A stretch of DNA of 38,481 nucleotides from an uncultured delta proteobacterium (GTDB lineage Bacteria > Myxococcota_A > Polyangia > Polyangiales > Polyangiaceae). Both the position numbers and the translations under genes were made by a program. The notes under the pieces are model-generated. The model had not been told where the DNA came from. It did not search any database and worked only from the letters and a program-made list of their open reading frames with translations. Positions 25,501-34,200 of this stretch are shown in pieces; positions within the stretch are counted from its first letter, which is position 1; each line of letters starts with the position of its first letter. Location: contig CAITIQ010000166.1 in the NCBI GenBank assembly GCA_903892415.1, positions 1-38,481 of the forward strand, in the 5' to 3' direction.

Positions 25501-28500
25501 GGCGAGATCGAAGGGCCGCGCGGCCTCCTCGGTGAGGATGCGACGGGCCTCGTTGAGACGCTCGTCCTCGCTGAGCGCCGCGAGGGAGCGAACGTCGAGC
25601 GCGACCTGCAAGCTCGGATGGAGCCGCTGGAGAGGAATGCCCTCTGGCGCGACGAAGGTCGTGCGCAGCGACTCGTGCCGATCGACGACGGTTTGCACGG
25701 CGCGTCCGAGGCGCTCGAGATCGAGCGGACCGCGGAGCCGGAGCGCCTGCGGAATGCTGTAGACCGCAGTGCCAGGTTCGAGCTGATCCAGGAACCACAG
25801 CCGCTCTTGGGCGCTCGACGCCGGGACGAGCTCGTCCGGTTTGCGCGGCGTGCGAACGAGCCGCGGTCCGCTCGAGGCGCCCGACGCACGCGCCGCGTCG
25901 ATCTGCGCGGCGAGATCGGCGACGGTGCGCTTCTCGAACAGGCTCCGTAGTCCGACCTCGGTCTTGGTCTGTTTGCGCACCCGCGCGGCGAGCTGCGTAA
26001 GGAGCAGCGAGTGGCCCCCGAGTTCGAAGAAGTCGTCGTGGACGCCGACCCCATCGACGCCGAGCAGCTCTTCGAACACCTTTGCGATCTGCCGTTCGAG
26101 CGGCGTCTGCGGCGATACGAACGCGGCCGTGAGGGTGGGCCTCGGGACACGGTGGGCGCCGCTCGCGGCTTGCTCGGTTGCCTCTTCGGCTGGTGCTGGC
26201 TCCGCGCTCGCGAGCAGCGCCTCGAGGTCCTGCGACGAGACGAGGATGCGAGGGACGACCGGGCCACGCAGCACGCGCTCGATCGCCTCCATGCCCTCCT
26301 CGGTGCGGATGCCCGCCTCGAGCGAGCGCTCGAGGATCTCATTCGCGGTGGCCTTGCGAGCCTTCTTCGCCTTGCGCGTGGAGAGCTTCGCGCCGTCGAC
26401 GCGACGCATGGTGAAGTCTTCGACCTCGAGCAGCAGGCGACCGTCAGAGGAGAACACGCGCACGGCGAACGAAGCGAGGCCGTCGGAGGACGCTGGAGTG
26501 AGGCTGATGACGCTTCGCAGCTTCGCCTCGAGCGGCGCGTGGAGCGTCAGCGCGCCGTAGGAGAGCGGCACGTAGAACTGCGCGGCGTCAAAGCCGGGGA
26601 TGAGCTCCTGCGCGCCCGCCGTCGCGAAGTCGAGCAGCGCGGGGTGGAGCTGAAACGCCGCGAGGTCGTCACGGTGAGCCTCAGGCAGCTCGAGTGCGAG
26701 CTCGGCTTGGCGGTCGCCGAAGCGCCCGTGCGTGCGGTTGTCCCAGCGCCCGCCGAACGCGACGTGGCGTTCCTCCGCGAGTGGGAAGCTGCCGCGTTCG
26801 ACGCCGGAGACGGGCGGCGGTGCGACGATGGGCGCAGCAGCGCCGACCCGTCTTCGCAGCAGACCGCGGCAGTGCTCGAGCAGCTCGGGCCCAGCGCCGC
26901 TCGCGACGATGAAGGCCCAGCCGCGTTCAACGCGCTTCAAGGAGATCCGCAAGCGCGCGCGCCGTCCAGGTTCGACCGAGAACGGCACCATGAAGCTGAC
27001 GTCGGAGAGCTCGACGGGGCCGGGACCCTCGACCTCGTGGAACGCTGCGCGCGCGAGCTCGAGGTAGCCGGTACCGGGCATCACCGCGTCGCCTCCGCGG
27101 AGGACGTGCTCGCCGAGAACCCAGTGGGTGTTCGGCGCGAGGATCGAGTCGAAGGCCTTCTCGTCCGCAGCGTCGAGCACGCGACGGTCGAGCCAAGGGT
27201 GGCCGGTGGGCAGACCGCGAGGTGCTTGCGGTTCACCGTCGGCGACGCCGAGGGACGAGGCCAACGTGGCCGCCATGCCGACGTCGCGCCAGGCGTTCCA
27301 ACCGAGCGCGAAGGTCGGCTCTCCGGTGCGTCGCGTGCGCTCTTCGGCGTAGGCGTCGAGGAAGGCGTTAGCGGCGGCGTAATCAAACTGGCCGGCGAGC
27401 CCAGTGATGGCGCTGATTGAGGAGAAGTAGACGACGAAGTCGAGCGGACGATCCGCGAGGGCGACGTCGAGGGCCTTCGCTCCGTCGACCTTCGGCGCGA
27501 GGACGCGCCGAGCTGCCTCGAGCGTCTCGAGCGCGACCACGCCGTCGTCCAGCACACCCGCGGTGTGAAAGACGCCGTGCACCGCGCCGAAGCGACGATC
27601 CGAGGCGGCGATTACGGCGCGCCAGCCCGCGACAGCGGAGACGTCCGCCGACACCGTGAGGACCTGACCGCCGCTGCGCTCGAGCTCTTCGATCCTCCGC
27701 AAGGCGACGCTCGTCGGATCATCGGGAGCATGCGAGACGAGCCAAGCCTGCCGATCCGCAGGCAGCTCGCGGCGGCCCACGAGCACGACCTTCGCGGCGT
27801 GGCGTGAGACGAGATGCTCGGCCAGCGAGAGGCCGATGCCGCCGAGTCCGCCGGTGACGACGTACACGCCGCCTTCCCGCAGCCGCGACGGCGCAGCTGA
27901 CTTGTGGAGCGGCATCGGGCTATAGCGCTCGACGAAGCGCCTCTGGCCGCGCAGCACGACACAGCGATCGGGGCTCGCGGCAGCGAGCTCGTCGGCGAGC
28001 GAGCGCGCGAGCTCGCGCGGTCGCGAGAGCGCAGCGCCGTCCACATCGACTGCTCGAACCTCGAGCCCGGCGACCTCTCGCGCCAACACGCGCGCCGCAG
28101 CCACGAGCATCGCACCCTCGGGCTGGCGCTCCGATTCGCCGCCGACCTCGAAGGCGTGCTTCGTCACGACGACGAGCTCGAGCGCGCGGCCCTCCAATGC
28201 CCCCAGCGACTGCCCGAGCGCGAGCAGCTCGGCGAAGCCGTCGCTCGCACCGCCTTGCGCGGCGAGCTGCGGACTCAGCCAGAGGAGCGTCGCTTTGCCG
28301 GAGGTCTCCGATAGAACGTGGTGCAATACGCGCTCGAGATCCTCGCGCTGTGAAGGGAGCGTGCGCCCCAGATCTCCTGGTTCGGGAGAGGCGAGACCAA
28401 GTTTGCGGAACTCACTTCGCAGCGCTTCGCCGTGGGCCTCGCCTCCCAGCACGATGATGGCGTGGGCAGGCGGCGTTTGCGGAGCGAGCGGTCGGCGCTC

Positions 28501-31227
28501 GAACGAAGAGCCGTAGAACCAGTCGGCGAGGTCGGGCTTCTTGGCGAGTGAGGGGGCGGACTTCGCCGCGAGCGCTTTGCCGGGCTCGATCCAATGTCGT
28601 TGGTGTTCGAAGGGGTAGGTCGGGAGCGGGACGCGCCGTCGTTTTGCGTCGCCGTGGAGCGCGGTGAAGTCGACATCGACACCAGCCACCCAAAGCCGAC
28701 CGAGCGCGGCCGTGAGCACCTCGAGATCCGGAGATTCGTCTTTGACGTGGCGCAGCGAACTTACGCATGCGACGGGCTTAGCGAGCTCTTGGGCGCGGGC
28801 GCGACCGAAGGTGGAGAGCGCTCTGCCGGGGCCGACCTCGAGCAGCGCGCGGTTCGGCTCGCTGAGCACGGCGTCGAGCCCGTCGAGGAAGCGCACGGTG
28901 CCGCGCAGATGGCGCACCCAATAGTCGGGATCGGTGGCTTCGCGCGCGGTGATCAGCTGTCCGCTGACGTTCGAGGCGAACGGGATCTTCGGCTCCGCGT
29001 AGCGGATCGTGCGCGTGAAGCGGCCGAACTCGGGGAGGATCGGCTCGAGCATCTTCGAGTGCGCGGCGATCGCGATGTGGACGCGTTGGGCCTCGACCTC
29101 CAGCGCGCTGAGCTTGCGCGCGAGCTCGGCGATGGCGTCGTTCGGACCGGAGGCGACGGTCAGCGCGCTGCCGTTGACGGCGGCGATCGACAGGTGCGCG
29201 CCGAGGTGCGGCTCGAGCTCCTGCGCCGAAAGCGGCACGCTCAACATACCGCTCGGTTCGACCTTCTCGAACAGCTGGCCGCGGACGCTGACGAGCGCGA
29301 GCGCGTCCTCGAGCGAGAAGACGCCGGCCAGGCACGCGGCTGTGTACTCGCCCATGCTGTGGCCGATCATCGCGACGGGCGGGACGCCCCACGACTCCCA
29401 GAGCTTGGCGAGGGCGTACTCGGTCGCAAACAGCACGGGGAGAGAGAGGGACGGCCGCTCGAGGCGCGCGCTCGCGGATTCGCGCTCGGAAGCCTCGGGA
29501 AAGAGCAGCGACTTCAGATCGCCGACGCGCGGCTTGAGCAGCGCGAGGCAGCGATCGAGCTCGGCGCGGTAAACCGGCTCGCTCTCGTACAGTCCGCGGC
29601 CCATGTCGGCGTATTGCGCGCCGCCACCGGGGAACAGGTAGACGACCTTCTGCGCCTTCTCCGGCGCGATACCGATGAGGACGCGGGACGGATCACGCGT
29701 GGCTTCTGCTGCCTGCGCGGCGTTCTTGGCCACGATCGCGCGCCTGTGACCGAACGCGCGGCGTCCGGTTTGTAGCGTGAAGGCTGCGTCTGCGAGCGTG
29801 ATCTCCGGGTGAGCGCCGAGGTGCTGGCCGAGCCGTAAGGCCGCGCGATCGGCTGCGCTGGCGCTGCGCGCCGACGATACGAGCAGCTGCACCGCGCGGC
29901 TGGGCGCGGGCGCAGGCGGGAGCGGAGCCTCCTCGAGGATGACGAAGGCGTTGGTACCGCCGACGCCGAGCGAGTTGACCGCGGCACGACGCGGGCTATT
30001 CGGCGTGCGCGGCCACGCGCCGTTCTTCGCCTGGATCGTGAACGGGCTCCGCTCGAGATCGAGCGACGGATTCGGGCGTTCGAAGTGCAGCGTGCGCGGG
30101 AGCACGCCGGTCTCCAACGCGCGGACGACCTTGAGCAGGCTCGCTACGCCGGCGGCGTTGTCAGTGTGGCCGATGTTCGTCTTGACCGAGCCGAGGCCGC
30201 AGAACCCGACGTCGTCGGTGCTCTCGCGGAAGGCGCGCGTGAGCGCCGCGACCTCGATCGGGTCACCGACCGGCGTCCCGGTCCCGTGCGCCTCGACGTA
30301 GGAGATCGAGCGTGCGTCGACGTCGGCGAGCGCGAGCGCCTCTGCCACGGCGGCGGCTTGGCCGTCCACGCTGGGGGCGAGGTAGCCGACCTTGTTCGCG
30401 CCGTCGTTGTTGATGGCCGATCCGAGGATCACCGCGCGGATCGTGTCGCCGGCGGCGATCGCGTCGTCGAGCCGCTTGAGGACGACGACGCCGACGCCGC
30501 TCGAGAAGAAGGTGCCTTGCGAGCGTTCTTCGAACGAGCGGCAGTGCCCGTCGGGGCTCAGGATCTCCCCCTCCTCGTATTTGTAGCCGCGGTAGTGAGG
30601 CATCTCGATGGTGACGCCGCCTGCGAGCGCCATGTCGCACTCGCCGGAGAGGAGGCTCTGAGCCGCCATGTGGATCGCCACGAGCGAGGTGCTGCACGCG
30701 GTCTGAATCGCGACCGACGGGCCGCGCAGGTCGAAGCAATAGGAGACCCGCGTGGTGAGGAAGTCCTTGTCGTTGCCGGTGTGACGCAGGAGGAAGAACC
30801 CGACCGAGGCGACGAGGTCGGGGTTCGAAAGCAGGTTGTAGGGCATGTACGCGTTGTGCCCGCTGCCGCCGAAGACCCCGACGTTGCCGTCGAACTTCGC
30901 TGGGTCATAGCCAGCGTCCTCGAGCGCCTCCCAGCTCACCTCGAGGAAGTGCCGGTGTTGCGGATCGAGGATGGCGGCATCACGCGGGCTGAAGCCGAAG
31001 AAGCCAGCGTCGAAGCCCTCCATCTCCGGGAACACCGGCCCGGTGCGCACGTAGTGCGGATCGGTGAAGTCGGCCTCGGGCACGCCGGCTCGGCGCAGCT
31101 CCTCGTCGCTGAAGGTCTTGATGCACTCGAGGCCCTTCACCAGATTCTCGAAGTAGGTCTCGACGTCGGTCGCCTCGGGAAAGCGCCCGGCGACACCGAC
31201 GATGGCAATGTGGTTCTGCGTGCTCAC
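22600..31227 (-). CDS. hybrid PKS/NRPS megasynthase, KS-AT-KR-DH-ACP-C-A-PCP
   Basis: The 2875-residue protein starts at GTG 31227, preceded by GGGAGAG. Domains: KS 4-432 (TACSTS with Cys178; HGTGT; NIGHTD), AT 528-820 (GHSMGE, Ser624; IAAHS, malonyl-like), KR 900-1320 (TGGLGGIG; Tyr1283), DH about 1343-1610 (His1374 in a motif one residue longer than HxxxGxxxxP; Asp1533), carrier 1705-1780 (LGGHSL, Ser1740), C 1800-2235 (HHIVCDG, 1933-1939), A 2255-2740, PCP 2755-2828 (Ser2790). The A pocket reads DILQLGMIWK by manual alignment, glycine-like. DH after KR is unusual. No thioesterase follows; instead there is a Pro-rich tail and a basic helix (LSRKLLGAIKSRLLR). It takes the chain from the upstream NRPS. 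Confidence 0.95.
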   Translation of the reverse strand: MSTQNHIAIVGVAGRFPEATDVETYFENLVKGLECIKTFSDEELRRAGVPEADFTDPHYVRTGPVFPEMEGFDAGFFGFSPRDAAILDPQHRHFLEVSWEALEDAGYDPAKFDGNVGVFGGSGHNAYMPYNLLSNPDLVASVGFFLLRHTGNDKDFLTTRVSYCFDLRGPSVAIQTACSTSLVAIHMAAQSLLSGECDMALAGGVTIEMPHYRGYKYEEGEILSPDGHCRSFEERSQGTFFSSGVGVVVLKRLDDAIAAGDTIRAVILGSAINNDGANKVGYLAPSVDGQAAAVAEALALADVDARSISYVEAHGTGTPVGDPIEVAALTRAFRESTDDVGFCGLGSVKTNIGHTDNAAGVASLLKVVRALETGVLPRTLHFERPNPSLDLERSPFTIQAKNGAWPRTPNSPRRAAVNSLGVGGTNAFVILEEAPLPPAPAPSRAVQLLVSSARSASAADRAALRLGQHLGAHPEITLADAAFTLQTGRRAFGHRRAIVAKNAAQAAEATRDPSRVLIGIAPEKAQKVVYLFPGGGAQYADMGRGLYESEPVYRAELDRCLALLKPRVGDLKSLLFPEASERESASARLERPSLSLPVLFATEYALAKLWESWGVPPVAMIGHSMGEYTAACLAGVFSLEDALALVSVRGQLFEKVEPSGMLSVPLSAQELEPHLGAHLSIAAVNGSALTVASGPNDAIAELARKLSALEVEAQRVHIAIAAHSKMLEPILPEFGRFTRTIRYAEPKIPFASNVSGQLITAREATDPDYWVRHLRGTVRFLDGLDAVLSEPNRALLEVGPGRALSTFGRARAQELAKPVACVSSLRHVKDESPDLEVLTAALGRLWVAGVDVDFTALHGDAKRRRVPLPTYPFEHQRHWIEPGKALAAKSAPSLAKKPDLADWFYGSSFERRPLAPQTPPAHAIIVLGGEAHGEALRSEFRKLGLASPEPGDLGRTLPSQREDLERVLHHVLSETSGKATLLWLSPQLAAQGGASDGFAELLALGQSLGALEGRALELVVVTKHAFEVGGESERQPEGAMLVAAARVLAREVAGLEVRAVDVDGAALSRPRELARSLADELAAASPDRCVVLRGQRRFVERYSPMPLHKSAAPSRLREGGVYVVTGGLGGIGLSLAEHLVSRHAAKVVLVGRRELPADRQAWLVSHAPDDPTSVALRRIEELERSGGQVLTVSADVSAVAGWRAVIAASDRRFGAVHGVFHTAGVLDDGVVALETLEAARRVLAPKVDGAKALDVALADRPLDFVVYFSSISAITGLAGQFDYAAANAFLDAYAEERTRRTGEPTFALGWNAWRDVGMAATLASSLGVADGEPQAPRGLPTGHPWLDRRVLDAADEKAFDSILAPNTHWVLGEHVLRGGDAVMPGTGYLELARAAFHEVEGPGPVELSDVSFMVPFSVEPGRRARLRISLKRVERGWAFIVASGAGPELLEHCRGLLRRRVGAAAPIVAPPPVSGVERGSFPLAEERHVAFGGRWDNRTHGRFGDRQAELALELPEAHRDDLAAFQLHPALLDFATAGAQELIPGFDAAQFYVPLSYGALTLHAPLEAKLRSVISLTPASSDGLASFAVRVFSSDGRLLLEVEDFTMRRVDGAKLSTRKAKKARKATANEILERSLEAGIRTEEGMEAIERVLRGPVVPRILVSSQDLEALLASAEPAPAEEATEQAASGAHRVPRPTLTAAFVSPQTPLERQIAKVFEELLGVDGVGVHDDFFELGGHSLLLTQLAARVRKQTKTEVGLRSLFEKRTVADLAAQIDAARASGASSGPRLVRTPRKPDELVPASSAQERLWFLDQLEPGTAVYSIPQALRLRGPLDLERLGRAVQTVVDRHESLRTTFVAPEGIPLQRLHPSLQVALDVRSLAALSEDERLNEARRILTEEAARPFDLAAGPLLRAGVLVLDPSDRIFWLDVHHIVCDGFSLALFHQEISALYRGDALPEVSIQYADFSRWQSESLRGDALANELSHWREALGTSIPTLDLPTDRPRPPTPTTRGAQLEFALDRELVEGVAALGRLAGASSFQTFLAAFQVLLHRLSGQTEILVGSPVANRDRPEIERALGFYTNTVVFRGDLAGAPTFRSLLERTREVVLSSLAHQDVPFDKLVEAVQANRNTGAHPLFQAMFALQQAPEASLALPGVTVELMSAHSRTSKFDVLCELQDTGRGMQGFFEFNTDLFDPATAECFVRSFEVLLRAAVAHADTSIDELPVLDEPSRQRQLDEWNDTRADLPRVCVHELFAAQAERTPDAIAIEFGEDRISYADLDRRVNKLARALLERGVSRGDRVGIFLERSLDLVATMLAVGRAGATYVPLDPAYPAERVAFMLSDSGARLVVSRADEARDLPASDATVLLLDAEADAIDAGSDAPVNGASDPTLPAYVLYTSGSTGKPKGVVISQLALTNFILSMQRTPGCSSSDRLLAVTTISFDISGLELYLPLTVGATVVLASRDLATSGDDLVATLEQKRISILQATPATFRVMLDAGWDQRRDGLKILCGGEAMPPELAERLLGCAAELWNMYGPTETTIWSTCKRITDAADITVGRPIANTTVYVLDAKLQPVVEGVAGDLYLGGAGVADGYWGREDLTRDRFLPDPFRPGERIYKTGDRARLRHDGELLFLGRSDNQVKVRGFRIELGEIETVLARHASVAECVVIVRDDGAGDKRIVAYCVYRGDEEPTASELRKFLRADLPEYMLPHIFAALPALPLTDNRKVDRKALPDPFDSKVEAGDEFIPPRSETELLVAEVWRELLKSERVSASDNFFEIGGHSLLSMQVIVRLEKRTGHRLGPRTLVFSTLEQIAAEIDAARPRQAPPQATTQAPTPLPAPPTPPSSNAPPASLSRKLLGAIKSRLLR

Positions 31228-31230
31228 CGC

Positions 31231-34200
31231 TCAGCTCTCCCTCTGCGTGCGACGTCGGGCGCGCAGCTCGCTGCGGCGGTCCAGCGACTCGCGGCGGGCT
31301 TCGGCGCGGAGCGCGCTCTTCTCGAGGTCGGCGCCCCCGCTACCATCCCCATCGAGGAAGCCAGCGAGCCCTCGGATCGTCGGGAAGCGGAACAGATCGG
31401 TGAGCGACAGCTCGCGCTTGGCCTCGTCGCGGATGCGCCGGTGCGCCTGGACCGCGAGCAGCGAATGGCCGCCAAGGTCGAAGAAGTTGTCGTCGAGGCC
31501 GACGCGCTCGACGTGCAGCAGGTCGCTCCAGACGTGGGCGATCAGCTGCTCGAACTCCGAGCCGGGAGCGACGAAGGTCGCGGGCGCCGCAGAGCTCACG
31601 CTCTCCGGAGCCGGCAGCGCCTTGCGGTCGATCTTCGCGTTGGGGGTGAGCGGTAGCGCAGCCAGCAGCACGATCTGCGAGGGCACCATGTACTCCGGCA
31701 GGCGGTCTCGCAGCGAAGCGCGCAGCGAGGTCGTGCACAGCTCCGTGCCGACCTTCTTCGACACGTAGCCTACGAGGCGCTTGCTCCCGCCGCCCGGCTC
31801 CTCGAGCGCGACGACGACGGCCTCCCTCACCGCCGGATGCTCGAGCAGCGCCGATTCGATCTCGCCGAGCTCGATGCGATGCCCGCGGATCTTGACCTGG
31901 TGATCGAGGCGACCGAGGAAGTCGACGCGACCGTCCGAGGCGAAACGCGCGAGGTCCCCGGTGCGGTACATCCTCGCGCCTGGTTCCGTCGCGAACGGGT
32001 CTGCGACGAAGCGCTCCGCGGTGAGCTCGGGCCGGTGCAGGTAGCCGCGGACGACGCCTGCTCCGCCGATGTAGAGCTCGCCGTTCATGCCGGGCGGGAC
32101 GGGCTCGCGGTTGGCGTCGAGCACGTAGAGCTGCGTGTTCGCGATCGGACGTCCGATCGTGATCTTGCCCTCGGCGGGCTCGACCGCGTCGACGCTCGAC
32201 CAGATGGTGGTCTCGGTCGGACCGTACATGTTGAGGATCTTCGCGCGCGTCGCGCGCCGGAGGTTCTCCGCGAGCGCGAGGGGAAAAGCCTCGCCGCCGA
32301 TCATCACGCACTGGAGGTTGCCCAGCGCCTGCTGCGCGTCGGGATCGCCGAGGATCATCGACAACATCGACGGGGTGCACTGCAGGTGGGTCACGCCGTG
32401 GCGCCTGAGCTGCGCGGCCAGCGAGTGGTCGACGCCCACGTCGCTGGCGCCAGCGTTCGCCAGGCGCTTGACCTCGGAGAGCAGCGGCATGTGCCGCATG
32501 ACGATCTCCGACGGCACGCCGTAGTCCATCAAGCAGCCGACCTCGTCGACGTCGATCGCGCGCAACTGATCGACCACCTCGGCACACTGCGCCGGCGTGC
32601 CGAACAAGCCCGAGGTCCGGAAGTAGCGTTCGAACGCATGATCGAGCAGGGCGTCGAGGTCCTCGGCGGAGAGCTCCTCTTTCTCGAAGACGTCGGCCGG
32701 GGTCATACCGCGCTCGTCGGCGCGCTGCTTGAACGTGGGGAAGGTCCAAGCGGCCTGCTTCACCAGGTTGACCGCGCTCTTGAGGTAGCCCTTCATCGGG
32801 CCGCGTACGGTTGCCTTCACGTATTCTTCGTCCTCGCCGACGAAGGTGTGCAGCATCAGCGTGATCGTCCCCTTGCCGGGGTGACCGGCCTCCTTCCAAG
32901 CTCGGCGGTAGATCGCGTTCTTCTGGGCGACCTCTTCGAAGGTCTGCCCGAGTAGATGGGTGAGCACGTTGGCGCCGATCTTCCCGGCCTCTTCGAACGT
33001 CTCCGGGTTGCCCGCCGCGGTGATCCACACAGGGAGCTCCTTCTGCACGGGGCGAGGGAGAGTGCGCACCTCGACGTCTTTGCCGAGCGGCGAGCGCAGT
33101 GTGACCGACTCGCCGCGCCAGAGGCGCCGTACGACGTCGATGTCGCGGAACATGATCGTCTTGCGGTCCTGGAACTTCTCCGGCGCGATCACGAAGTCGT
33201 TCGGCTGCCACCCTGACGCGAAGGCGATGCCGACGCGGCCCTTCGAGAGGTTGTCGACGAGCGCCCATTCTTCGGCGACGCGGGTCGGCGGGTGGAGCGG
33301 TAACACGCAGCTGCCCGCACGGAGTTGCACGCGCTCGGTGATCATGGCGAGCGCGGCGCTCGCGACCGACGGGTTCGGGTAGAGCCCGCCGAACGCGTGA
33401 AAGTGTCGCTCCGGCGTCCAGACCGCGACGAAGCCGTTCTTGTCGGCGAAGCGCGCTCCCTCGAACAGCAGCTGGTACTTGTCGGCGACGGCCTCACCTT
33501 CGTCGCTGGCGAAGTAGAACAGGCTGAACTCGAGCGGCCTTCCGCCCGTTACGCGCGTGGTGCGCCCGCCCTGCGCAAGCTCGAGCGCGCGGTCGCGGTA
33601 GAGCACGACGGTGAACCCGCGGGCCAGCGTCCAGAACAGCTCGAGCACCGAGATGTCGAAGGAAAGGCTGGTGACGGCGAGCCAGACGCCAGGCGGCTCG
33701 TGGCCGATGCGCGCGTCCATCCCGGTGAAGAAGTTGAGCACGTTGCGGTGCTCGACCATCACGCCCTTCGGCTTGCCGGTGGAGCCCGAAGTGTAGATGA
33801 CGTACGCGAGGCTGTCGGGGGTGGCGTCCTTGGCGGACGGCTCGAGCGGGGTGCTGGAGAGCGCTTCGATCGCGGCGCGCTCCACATCGAGCTGAACCGT
33901 CTGGGTCTCAGAGCGCGCCGTCGTCGGTCTCGAGCTCGCGTCGGATTGGGTGACGAGGACGGGAGCTTGCGCGTCCTCGAGCATGAAGGCGATGCGGTCG
34001 GCTGGGTAGCTGGGATCCATCGGCACGTACGCGCCGCCCGCCTTCTGTACGGCGAGGATCGCGATCATCATGTCGAGCGAGCGCTCCACCGCGACCCCGA
34101 CGCGCACGTCACGGCTGACCCCGAGGCTGCGCAAGTGTCGCGCGAGCTTGTTCGTGCGCTCGTCGAGCTCGCGGTACGTGAGCGCGACGTCCTCGAAGAT

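Noticed and set aside
26011..27420. 469-codon plus-strand frame opposite the DH and KR region
   Set aside because: Shadow of the megasynthase; no domain and no ribosome-binding site.
30085..31656. 523-codon open frame antisense to the PKS start
   Set aside because: It is a mirror of the high third-position GC of the PKS and NRPS genes; the translation is Arg/Val/Asp/Gly-rich without recognisable domains.
31340..33268. 642-codon minus-strand frame inside the NRPS gene
   Set aside because: It overlaps the NRPS in another frame, is extremely Arg-rich and lacks any domain, while the NRPS frame has continuous motifs.
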